A stretch of 64,000 nt of DNA from Acidimicrobiales bacterium (GTDB lineage Bacteria; Actinomycetota; Acidimicrobiia; Acidimicrobiales; SHLQ01): contig JAHDCX010000013.1 of NCBI GenBank assembly GCA_020629635.1, forward strand, positions 85,009 to 149,008, read 5' to 3'. Position numbers and translations under genes: made by a program. Shown here one piece after another: positions 58,201 through 64,000 of the stretch. Position 1 is the stretch's first letter; each line of letters begins with the position of its first letter. The notes under the pieces are model-generated. The model worked only from the letters and a program-made list of their open reading frames with translations. It did no database searches and was not told the DNA's origin.

Positions 58201-59695
58201 CAGTGAAGGAGAAGTTGGCCGCAAGCTCATCTGGAGGCGGCGTCGGGGCAGACGCCTCGATGCCGTCGATCAGGAGTGGCGGCGCCCCCGGTGGCGCCTC
58301 GTCGTTTGATGAACTTCCTTCGAGCGCGTCGTCCGTCTCGCCGAGTCCGGACTCGTCTGCGGCTCCCAATCCGTCCTCGCCACCGACGGTTTCCTCGCCG
58401 AGGCTTCCTCCGATCAGATCGCCGCTGCTTCCGAAGACGCGGTCGTCGGTCTCCGCATCGCCAGCGACGGCGACATCGATCCCTGACTCGCCGTCAGCCT
58501 GCTCGGACACCAATCCCTGGCTGATCTTCGAGATGCGTTCGATCTCCAGTCCACGAAGAATCGCCGCCCGCCGCCCCTGTGGTTCGTTGGCCCACACGGC
58601 GCCGTCGAATACCTCCAGCTCAAATCGCTCCCCCAGTCGCGTGGAGAACGCCACGTCATCGATCACGACCCGTTCGTTCAGATCAACCACGTGGATCGTG
58701 CCGAGCGAGTAGTTGGGAAGATACGCCAAGTTCCCGACGGCGATCGGCGGACCGAACTCGCCCTCCGCATCGATGCTCACAGGGAAACAATCCGTGTTGG
58801 CAGGGTCACTCACGCTGAGAACACCGCTTTCGGGCGAGTGAACGAGAATCCGGGGTTCGCTGCCGACCTGGTCAGCCGGGTTCCCACCGACGAGTACGTT
58901 CTCGAGAGAACCAGCCACACACGTCGTCGCCCCAGGGACACCGTCGGCGGATACTTCACGAACGCTTCGCCGAGGAGGGTCCACAACGTAGAGACCGTCC
59001 GCCGCTCGAACAACCTGAGACGCCTCCACCGTGTCCTCGATCGGCGTCTCGACCGACGCCAGGGCAACAAGTCCGCCGGGGTCGCTGACAAGCAGTTGAT
59101 CGCCTCCCACAGTCAGTGCGACCAGTCGACCGTCGCCAGCGATCGCCGTGTCTCCGAGGCCATCGGCAACCTGGATCGTACGACGGATTCCTGCGCCGGG
59201 CTCGAGCGTGATCACGGACGTCGGCGTGACAATGAAGGCATCGGTGGAGACATCGAGGTCCCCGAGAAGCTCGATCTCGGGACCGGTCACGGGCTCGCCT
59301 CGGTCGACGAGAGCGTCGACGTTGTCGACTTCGAGGCTCACTGCGCCGACGACACCGACCTCGCCTGACGTTCGGTTGAGGTAGACCGCATCTCGGTTGC
59401 GCGGGATCGCCACGATGTCGTCGCCGGGTTCGCCGACGGTGACTCGCGCCGTGATCTCTCGTGTCGCACCGTTGACTTGGAGCAGCTCACCTCGGAGTCC
59501 GTGTTCGATCCAGACCACGGGATCGTTGAGCGCAACACCAGCCGACGCTTGGTTGCCCAACCGAAAGACGAAGAAGAGCCCAACGAAGAGCGCGACAGTG
59601 AGCGCCGCGACCCCCGCCCATTTGGTGGAACCCGGTCCGAGCACGCTTCTCCTTCGGCCGATTACCCACCGGCGCACGCGACGGCGGGAGGTCAT
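55280..59695 (-). CDS. large surface protein: signal anchor, propeller-like domain and 12 PKD-type repeats
   Basis: A 1471-residue protein. A basic N-terminus precedes one membrane helix (about 27-47, WAGVAALTVALFVGLFFVF), then about 340 residues of repeated beta strands that look like a propeller (GDDIVAIPRNRDAVYLN, GDGRLVALTVGGDQLLV), a 95-residue acidic Gly/Ser-rich linker (about 395-490), and twelve PKD or PKD-like repeats of about 82 residues each. Typical cores read WNWDFGDGT, WQWDFGDGS or WLWEFGDGT with GSYTVTLTV; repeats 9-11 lack DFGDG and share NSPTSWTW. Probably a cell-surface binding or adhesion protein. ATG 59695; TAGACT and AAAGG lie just upstream. Confidence 0.88.
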   Translation of the reverse strand: MTSRRRVRRWVIGRRRSVLGPGSTKWAGVAALTVALFVGLFFVFRLGNQASAGVALNDPVVWIEHGLRGELLQVNGATREITARVTVGEPGDDIVAIPRNRDAVYLNRTSGEVGVVGAVSLEVDNVDALVDRGEPVTGPEIELLGDLDVSTDAFIVTPTSVITLEPGAGIRRTIQVADGLGDTAIAGDGRLVALTVGGDQLLVSDPGGLVALASVETPIEDTVEASQVVRAADGLYVVDPPRRSVREVSADGVPGATTCVAGSLENVLVGGNPADQVGSEPRILVHSPESGVLSVSDPANTDCFPVSIDAEGEFGPPIAVGNLAYLPNYSLGTIHVVDLNERVVIDDVAFSTRLGERFELEVFDGAVWANEPQGRRAAILRGLEIERISKISQGLVSEQADGESGIDVAVAGDAETDDRVFGSSGDLIGGSLGEETVGGEDGLGAADESGLGETDDALEGSSSNDEAPPGAPPLLIDGIEASAPTPPPDELAANFSFTADQVNVGETVVFTDTSTGAPISWNWDFGDGTGGEGPEVAKAWEVEGSYTVTLFVTDATGNESSQSLEVTVLAVDVLTEPTAFFSFRSGTIEVGETIVFTDRSTGDADTLLWDLGDGTQASGAVVEHEYGEPGEYIVELTAANAAGSDSTRATVTVVEAVRPPEAIIGGFPRVVQTGQSVVLASESTNSPTSTSWDFDDGETGLGTDVRHAWDEPGTYRIRLLVSNSAGSDETFADIVVEPSVIPPVARFSESALQAIVGEELNFTSLSLNNPTSVSWEFGDNSTAQGANVVHAWDSPGTYRVTLTVANDAGTDETSKTVTVSPPPPDPPIAAFTISNATVPVNAVIQFTDTSQNDPASWQWDFGDGSGSSAQSPPHAFSTPGTYEVSLTVSNVSGSDTVTKTIIVIDPPVAGFSVDVDELAVEFADTSTNGPTSWQWDFGDGTSSTAQNPSKTYALPGNYTVTLIATNAAGSSSPVSTPLVLAEAPTASFATVTSGLTAQFTDTSTNTPTSWLWEFGDGTTSTSQNPQHTYAVGDTYTVRLTVANAGGSSTTTEVVTVQVAPPVADFSCQVLQAGVACDGSTSTATVAYSWSASPSPINASGLATPTPIFTFGSSGDYDITLTVENSVGVTDSLTKTFTVTVPEPPEITTINVVANSGGEVELAAVATNSPTSWSWQAPGATISGGTTSSPTLTYGAPGTYTAEAVASNAVGASAPETVTFTVTILMPPVVTAVSETSNAGGSVVLSGTATNSPTSWTWAIPGGTITSGATTSSPTLVFTTNGTYTGSVTAANADGTSAAFSVTVVVDDLPPTVTSVVTAPAGVGAVTLTGAATNSPTGWTWSIPGGTITAGAGTAAPTFSFPANGTYTGTVVAANAVGTSAAFPVTVTVNTYSPTASFTWVDSAAPQRIRFTDTSTALAGATLVWDFGGGTVVNGLPDSPRVDYPSPGSYTVTLTVTDAAGTDTTTTVITVN

Positions 59696-59756
59696 CAGCC
59701 TTTCAAGTCTACGCCGGGTCCTCGCCCGCAAACGGTCAGCACATGGGCCAAACGAA

Positions 59757-60770
59757 TCAGGCCGTCCACGTCGGATTCGACCGCAGCAATGCGGCGAGAT
59801 CCCCCGGACCTGCCTGCTCCTGGGCAGAGGCCAGCTGCGCCGAGTTCGCACTTGCGTATTCGCCGCGTTCAACCGCTCGGAAGACGCCGATTGGCGTCGG
59901 CTCCGTCGGCCCCGCCGCAAGGCGAGACAGCGCAAACGAGACAGCGGGATTTGGCCTGCGCTCGTCGTGGACCACGAGGGCGTCCTCACCGACGTCGGCC
60001 ACATCGACGATGACTGCGTCGCCGCCATCCATGACCACGCCGCGTTCAGCATCGGCGCCAAATTTGATTGGTTCGCCATGCGTCAGATTGATCAGCATCG
60101 AATCTCGGTTGGCGCGCTTGGAGATCGTGTCGAACGCCCCGTCGTTGAAGACGTTGCAGTTCTGGTACACCTCGACGAGCGACGCTCCGGGGTGTTCCCA
60201 TGCTCGACGGAACATCTCCTGCATGTGCTTCCGGTCCATGTCATGAGTCCGGGCGACGAACGATGCCTCGGCGCCGATCGCAACGCTGACGGCGTTGAAG
60301 GGTTGATCGAGCGAGCCGTACGGGGACGACTTCGTGATCTTTCCGACCTCCGACGTCGGCGAGTACTGCCCCTTCGTCAGTCCGTAGATCATGTTGTTGA
60401 ACAACAAAATGTTGACGTTGACGTTGCGACGCAGCGCGTGGATCAAATGGTTTCCACCGATGCTGAGCATGTCGCCATCGCCCCCGACCACCCAGATCGA
60501 CAGGTCGGGACGAGCCACCGCAAGGCCGGTGGCAAAGGCGGGAGCCCGCCCATGGATCGAATGAATCCCGTACGTGTTCATGTAGTACGGGAACCGCGCC
60601 GCACATCCAATTCCGGAGATGAAGACCGTGTCCTCTCGGCTCACTCCGAGCTCGGGCATCATGAGCTGCATCGCCGTCAGGATCGAGTAGTCACCGCACC
60701 CGGGGCACCAGCGCACCTCCTGGTCGGTGGCCCAGTCCTTGCGGGTCGTCGTGGTTTCGACATCGGTCAT
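59757..60770 (-). CDS. korB: 2-oxoglutarate:ferredoxin oxidoreductase subunit beta
   Basis: A 337-residue KorB. The N-terminus carries WCPGCGDYSIL, and GIGCAARFPYYMN supplies another Fe-S Cys; the thiamine diphosphate site is GGDGDMLSIGGNHLIHALRR with NVNVNILLFNNMIYGLTKGQ (quoted in part); TKSSPYG marks the KorB type. With KorA it converts 2-oxoglutarate and CoA to succinyl-CoA with reduction of ferredoxin, an alternative to the dehydrogenase complex, also found in mycobacteria. It starts 3 bases after korA. A C-terminal extension of about 50 residues is Ala-rich. Confidence 0.93.
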   Translation of the reverse strand: MTDVETTTTRKDWATDQEVRWCPGCGDYSILTAMQLMMPELGVSREDTVFISGIGCAARFPYYMNTYGIHSIHGRAPAFATGLAVARPDLSIWVVGGDGDMLSIGGNHLIHALRRNVNVNILLFNNMIYGLTKGQYSPTSEVGKITKSSPYGSLDQPFNAVSVAIGAEASFVARTHDMDRKHMQEMFRRAWEHPGASLVEVYQNCNVFNDGAFDTISKRANRDSMLINLTHGEPIKFGADAERGVVMDGGDAVIVDVADVGEDALVVHDERRPNPAVSFALSRLAAGPTEPTPIGVFRAVERGEYASANSAQLASAQEQAGPGDLAALLRSNPTWTA

Positions 60771-60773
60771 GGA

Positions 60774-62651
60774 TCAGCCTTCCATCTCACTGAGCGTCTG
60801 TCGGACGATCGATTCGAGTTCTGCCGCCGTGAACGGCTGGCCCATCACCTTGTTGACGCCCTGGGCATCGACGAGGAACTCCGCCCGGAGCAGCTTGACG
60901 AGCTGGCCCTTGTTGAGCTCGGGGACGATGACCCGGTCAAAGGAGCGAAGCGCCTCACCGAGCCCATTCGGGAAGGGATGCAGATGCTGAATGTGGATGT
61001 GGGCGACGTCCAAACCATCGGCGGTGAGCCGGCGCATCGCTCCTCGGATGGCTCCCCACGTCGACCCCCACCCAACCAGGCAGACCTTTGCGCCGGGGCT
61101 TCCCTCCACGACAACGTCAGGCAGGTCATCGGCGATTCGATCGATGCGTTCTGCTCGAATGTCGGTCATGCGGCCGTGGTTGGCAGGGTCATAGCTGACG
61201 TTTCCGGGGCCGTCGGACTTCTCCAAGCCGCCCACACGATGCATCAGCCCCGGCGTTCCCGGGACCGCCCATGGACGAACGAGCTTTTCGTCGCGGGCGA
61301 AGGGCCAGAAAACTGGCTCGCCATCCTCGTTGGTCTGATTGGGTTCGGTGGCATACGACACGTCGATTGCCGGCAGCGAATCGACGTCGGGCAACAACCA
61401 GGGCTCGGAGCTGTTCGCCAGATATCCGTCGGACAGCAACATGACGGGAGTCTTGTACTCGAGGGCGATCCGGCACGCTTCGATGGCGGCATCGAAGCAC
61501 TGGGCCGGGCTGTGCGCCGCGACCACGGGCATCGGCGATTCGCCGTGCCGCCCGTACATCGCCATCAACAGGTCTGAGGCTTCGGTCTTCGTCGGAAGGC
61601 CCGTCGACGGTCCACCTCGCTGGATGTCCACGATGACGAGCGGGAGCTCCATGCTGACGGCGAGACCGATGGCCTCGCCTTTGAGCGCCACGCCGGGCCC
61701 TGACGTGGTCGTGATCGCGAGATGTCCGCCGTAGGCCGCACCGATCGCCGCGCTTACCGCCGCAATCTCGTCCTCGGCCTGGAACGTTCGCACGCCAAAG
61801 TTCTTGTGCTTGGCGAGCTCGTGGAGGATGTCCGACGCCGGAGTGATCGGATACGACCCCAAGAACAAGGGCAGCCCCGCCTGCACCGACGCGGCGATCA
61901 GCCCCCAGGAAAGGGCGGTGTTGCCATTGATGTTCGTGTACTCGCCAGGGGGCAGAGACGCCGGCGCAATGCTGACGACATGACTGCCGAGCTCCGCTGT
62001 CTCGCCGTAGGCGTGGCCGGCCTTGAACGCCGCAGTGTTGGCCGCAATGACGGCATCGCGACCGGCGAACTTCTGCGCGATCCACTCGAGCGTGGGCTCG
62101 GTCGGTCGGGTGTACATCCAGGAGACCAAACCGAGAGCGAAGAAGTTCTTCGAGCGTTCGGCATCTCGGGGCTTCACGCCGAGTGGCTCGCAAACCTCGC
62201 GGGTCAGGCGGGTCATTGGCACACGGATCAACGTGTACCCGTCGAGTGAGCCGTCTTCGAAGGGATTGTCGACGTATCCGGCCTTCTCGAGATTTCGTTC
62301 TTCGAACGCATCATCATTGGCGATGATCGTTCCGCCGGCGGCCAGCCGATTCAGGTCCGACATGAGCGCAGCCGGATTCATGGCGACCAAGACCGTCGGC
62401 TCGTCTCCCGGCGTCGAGATCGGTTCGGAGGAGATCTGCACCTGGAACGCCGAGACACCGGCGAGGGTGCCCGCTGGGGCCCGAATCTCCGCCGGAAACT
62501 CCGGCAGCGTCGCCAGGTCATTGCCAAACAACGCACTCGCGCTGGTGAAGCGATCACCGGTGAGCTGCATCCCGTCACCAGAATCACCGGCGAACCGGAT
62601 GACGACTCGGTCGACGTCACGGGCATTCGGGGCATCTGCGAGGTCGGTCAC
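60774..62651 (-). CDS. korA: 2-oxoglutarate:ferredoxin oxidoreductase subunit alpha
   Basis: A 625-residue KorA, in which the gamma domain (VIRFAGDSGDGMQLTGDRF at the N-terminus) is fused to the alpha domain (YPITPASDILHELAKHKNFG in part, QAEDEIAAVSAAIGAAYGG, TTTSGPGVALKGEAIGLAV, QRGGPSTGLPTKTEASDLL). Length and fusion match mycobacterial KorA. GTG 62651 is chosen over an upstream ATG at 62696 because AGGAGGTGTTC sits directly before it, one of the best ribosome-binding sites in the window. First gene of the korAB operon. Confidence 0.93.
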   Translation of the reverse strand: MTDLADAPNARDVDRVVIRFAGDSGDGMQLTGDRFTSASALFGNDLATLPEFPAEIRAPAGTLAGVSAFQVQISSEPISTPGDEPTVLVAMNPAALMSDLNRLAAGGTIIANDDAFEERNLEKAGYVDNPFEDGSLDGYTLIRVPMTRLTREVCEPLGVKPRDAERSKNFFALGLVSWMYTRPTEPTLEWIAQKFAGRDAVIAANTAAFKAGHAYGETAELGSHVVSIAPASLPPGEYTNINGNTALSWGLIAASVQAGLPLFLGSYPITPASDILHELAKHKNFGVRTFQAEDEIAAVSAAIGAAYGGHLAITTTSGPGVALKGEAIGLAVSMELPLVIVDIQRGGPSTGLPTKTEASDLLMAMYGRHGESPMPVVAAHSPAQCFDAAIEACRIALEYKTPVMLLSDGYLANSSEPWLLPDVDSLPAIDVSYATEPNQTNEDGEPVFWPFARDEKLVRPWAVPGTPGLMHRVGGLEKSDGPGNVSYDPANHGRMTDIRAERIDRIADDLPDVVVEGSPGAKVCLVGWGSTWGAIRGAMRRLTADGLDVAHIHIQHLHPFPNGLGEALRSFDRVIVPELNKGQLVKLLRAEFLVDAQGVNKVMGQPFTAAELESIVRQTLSEMEG

Positions 62652-62762
62652 GAACACCTCCTGACCTCTCTGGTCGACCCAACCACAAGCCGACACGCTT
62701 CACGCTAACCGCGAGCGGGGGTCACGTGTCACACCGGAGGCCAGGTCCGCCGATTGCGCCGG

Positions 62763-63881
62763 TCAGCGGAGCGCGGCGACACGTTCGTCTGCGTCGCTGA
62801 AACCTGGGGCCGCGCCATCGATCCACTCGAAGATCCGTCGGCTCCGTTGCAATGATCCATCGCGCTCGAGCATGTCGGCGAGGGCATACGCCCGACGGAG
62901 GTGCCAGGGCTGGGGGTCCTTCGGCGTCTTCCAGCCCTTCTCCAAGATGCGAACCGCCTCGTCCACCCGTCCACGATCTGCGGCCGCGCCAGCTCGCACG
63001 ATCCGCCCCTCGATCACGAGCTCGGCGGACGGCGAGTGATCCCCAAGCTCGACCCACAACTCATCGACATCCGCCCAGTTGCCGAGCGCTCGGTGGCAGT
63101 CCATCAACACATGGTTCTGCTCGGCGCTCCCTGAGCGTGCTCGAACGTCCTCAAGAACCTCGATGGCTTCCGACCAGTGGCCGAGACGGTAAAGCGTGAT
63201 CCCGAGGAGTTCGGAGAGATCGATGATCTGAGGGTTGCTCTCGACGAGCGGAGCCAACGTTCTTCGTGCGTCGACGTACTGTTCACGCTCATATTCGCGC
63301 CCGGCGCGAACGAACAGTTTCCACATGCGATCGCCGCGCTCGGGCCCATGGGCCGTCCGGAGGTCCTTGTGCGGATCGCGAGGGCGAGGCGGGCGACCGG
63401 GCAGCGGACACCGATCAATCGTGGGTACCGACCCGGCGGTTGACGGCGACGGACGCTCTCCCCGATCGATCGCTCGTTGGGCCTGGGACCGAAGGTCTGC
63501 GCTTCGGCGGGCCGCTGCCTCGCGGCGTTCGACCCGTGCCTGATACTTCGCTCGTTCTTCAGGAGAAAAGTCTCGACGCTCCGCCTCATCCTTGCGCTGA
63601 CCGGCGGTGGCACCTGCTGCGCCGTGCTGCGCCACGCTCCCCCAGCCAGAGCGTTCGGCCCGAGGTGTCGCTCGGGGACGGTCTGACCGTCGCCGACGAT
63701 CCGCCGACCCCGAACGTTGCTGGCTTCCACGGTCGTCGCGACGACCTGGCCGTCGCCCGCCCGGCTTCGGCCCACCACTACGACCGGATGAGCCCGGTCG
63801 CTTTCCGGAGCCACCGGGACGACCGCCACGGGCAGGCCCTCCCCCAGAGGGTCGACGAGACCGGTCATTGCGCTGTGCCAC
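62763..63881 (-). CDS. TPR-like protein with basic, Gly/Arg-rich N-terminus
   Basis: A 372-residue protein. The first 100 residues are very rich in Arg, Gly, Pro and Ser and surely disordered, perhaps nucleic-acid-binding. Residues about 185-370 are helical repeats of TPR type (MWKLFVRAGREYEREQYVDA, LSELLGITLYRLGHWSEAIE, NHVLMDCHRALGNWADVDEL, AVRILEKGWKTPKDPQPWHL). Similar TPR proteins with basic N-termini occur in actinobacteria, without known function. GTG 63881 has TAGTCT exactly 6 bases upstream. It lies 70 bases downstream of the 5S rRNA end, after the rRNA terminator, on the same strand. Confidence 0.75.
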   Translation of the reverse strand: MAQRNDRSRRPSGGGPARGGRPGGSGKRPGSSGRSGGPKPGGRRPGRRDDRGSQQRSGSADRRRRSDRPRATPRAERSGWGSVAQHGAAGATAGQRKDEAERRDFSPEERAKYQARVERREAAARRSADLRSQAQRAIDRGERPSPSTAGSVPTIDRCPLPGRPPRPRDPHKDLRTAHGPERGDRMWKLFVRAGREYEREQYVDARRTLAPLVESNPQIIDLSELLGITLYRLGHWSEAIEVLEDVRARSGSAEQNHVLMDCHRALGNWADVDELWVELGDHSPSAELVIEGRIVRAGAAADRGRVDEAVRILEKGWKTPKDPQPWHLRRAYALADMLERDGSLQRSRRIFEWIDGAAPGFSDADERVAALR

Positions 63882-63887
63882 CCGGCG

Positions 63888-63893
63888 AGACTA
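63888..63893 (-). promoter_or_regulatory. candidate -10 hexamer (TAGTCT) of a leaderless transcript
   Basis: TAGTCT on the minus strand ends 6 bases before the GTG at 63881. It lies just past the rRNA terminator, so the TPR gene would be transcribed independently of the rRNA operon. Confidence 0.5.
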
Positions 63894-63914
63894 CGCGACT
63901 CTGCGCCAAAACGG

Positions 63915-63943
63915 ACACAACCCGCCCAATGGGCGGGTTGTGT
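63915..63943 (-). terminator. intrinsic terminator of the rRNA operon
   Basis: ACACAACCCGCCC - AAT - GGGCGGGTTGTGT is a perfect 13-bp inverted repeat with a 3-base loop. On the minus strand it is followed by CCGTTTTGG, a short T-run. It lies 9 bases after the 3' end of the 5S rRNA. Confidence 0.88.
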
Positions 63944-63952
63944 GATGCGAAA

Positions 63953-64000
63953 CCGGCGGCGACCTACTCTCCCAGGGACAGTCGTCCCAAGTACCATCGG
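63953..64000 (-). rRNA. rrf: 5S ribosomal RNA, 3' part (5' part outside window)
   Basis: The last 48 bases, read on the minus strand, end in GAGAGTAGGTCGCCGCCGG, the typical actinobacterial 5S 3' end, and include CCGATGGTACTTGGGACGAC from the helix IV/V region. The rest of the gene, and presumably 23S and 16S, lie beyond the right edge. Confidence 0.92.

Noticed and set aside
59397..61577. A 726-codon plus-strand frame opposite the PKD protein start and korAB
   Set aside because: It crosses from one antisense gene to another and shows no domain; korA and korB motifs on the other strand are clear.

Overview
This is a GC-rich, gene-dense piece of an actinobacterial chromosome. A mycothione reductase (mycothiol is actinobacterial), a complete conservon (cvnABCD), the gcvH / FHA / DUF151 / MerR cluster known from mycobacteria, and the tlyA-nadK-recN-pyrG-nudix-xerD and scpA-scpB-rluB-cmk-der blocks all point to Actinomycetota. 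The fused aroA-cmk gene, overall divergence from mycobacterial and streptomycete proteins, and gene mix suggest a deep lineage such as Acidimicrobiia (Ilumatobacter-like); that class-level call is inference. No phage, insertion sequence, CRISPR array or biosynthetic cluster is visible, so this is mostly core genome with lineage-specific lipoproteins and surface proteins.

Layout. 1-7 kb: a flavoprotein cut by the left edge, several small lipoproteins or membrane proteins, two IMPACT/YigZ-family genes (one normal, one eroded), a short HelD-like helicase and an AlgH-family protein. 7-16 kb: an isopenicillin-N-synthase-type oxygenase divergent from a saccharopine-dehydrogenase-like reductase, an AlkB-like dioxygenase with a LexA-type box, a YihY membrane protein, two HAD phosphatases, a nucleotidyltransferase, a hydroxyacid dehydrogenase, mycothione reductase and an IspD-like protein. 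16-21.6 kb: the conservon, then chorismate synthase. 21.7-25 kb (minus strand): pgsA, gcvH, zinc-ribbon/FHA protein, DUF151 nuclease, MerR regulator and an M15 peptidase lipoprotein. 25-31 kb: HIT hydrolase, DUF2079 membrane protein, SRAP protein, an anchored protein, a secreted cell-wall amidase, a stand-alone LigD-type polymerase and tRNA-Pro. 31-43 kb (mostly minus): a SpoIIE-type phosphatase, der, a DUF512 Fe-S protein, ispH (plus), plsC, aroA-cmk, tyrA, rluB, scpB, scpA, and a photolyase (plus). 44-48 kb: a MoxR / DUF58 / transglutaminase-like membrane operon. 48-55 kb (plus): tlyA, nadK, recN, pyrG, nudix, xerD and an HD-domain gene, mostly with 4-base overlaps. 55-64 kb (minus): a 1471-residue PKD-repeat surface protein, korAB, a TPR protein, and the terminator and 3' end of a 5S rRNA whose operon continues past the right edge.

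Two regulatory themes recur. Genes inside operons overlap by exactly 4 bases (ATGA or GTGA), implying translational coupling. First genes of transcription units often lack a Shine-Dalgarno sequence and instead have TAnnnT ending 6-8 bases before the start codon, the arrangement expected for leaderless mRNAs. In four or more divergent pairs both genes have it; in one pair the two hexamers are halves of a single palindrome. The most interesting single items are the LexA box in front of the AlkB-like gene, the transglutaminase-fold protein that appears to have lost its catalytic Cys and His, the twelve-PKD surface protein, the aroA-cmk fusion and the eroded IMPACT paralogue.
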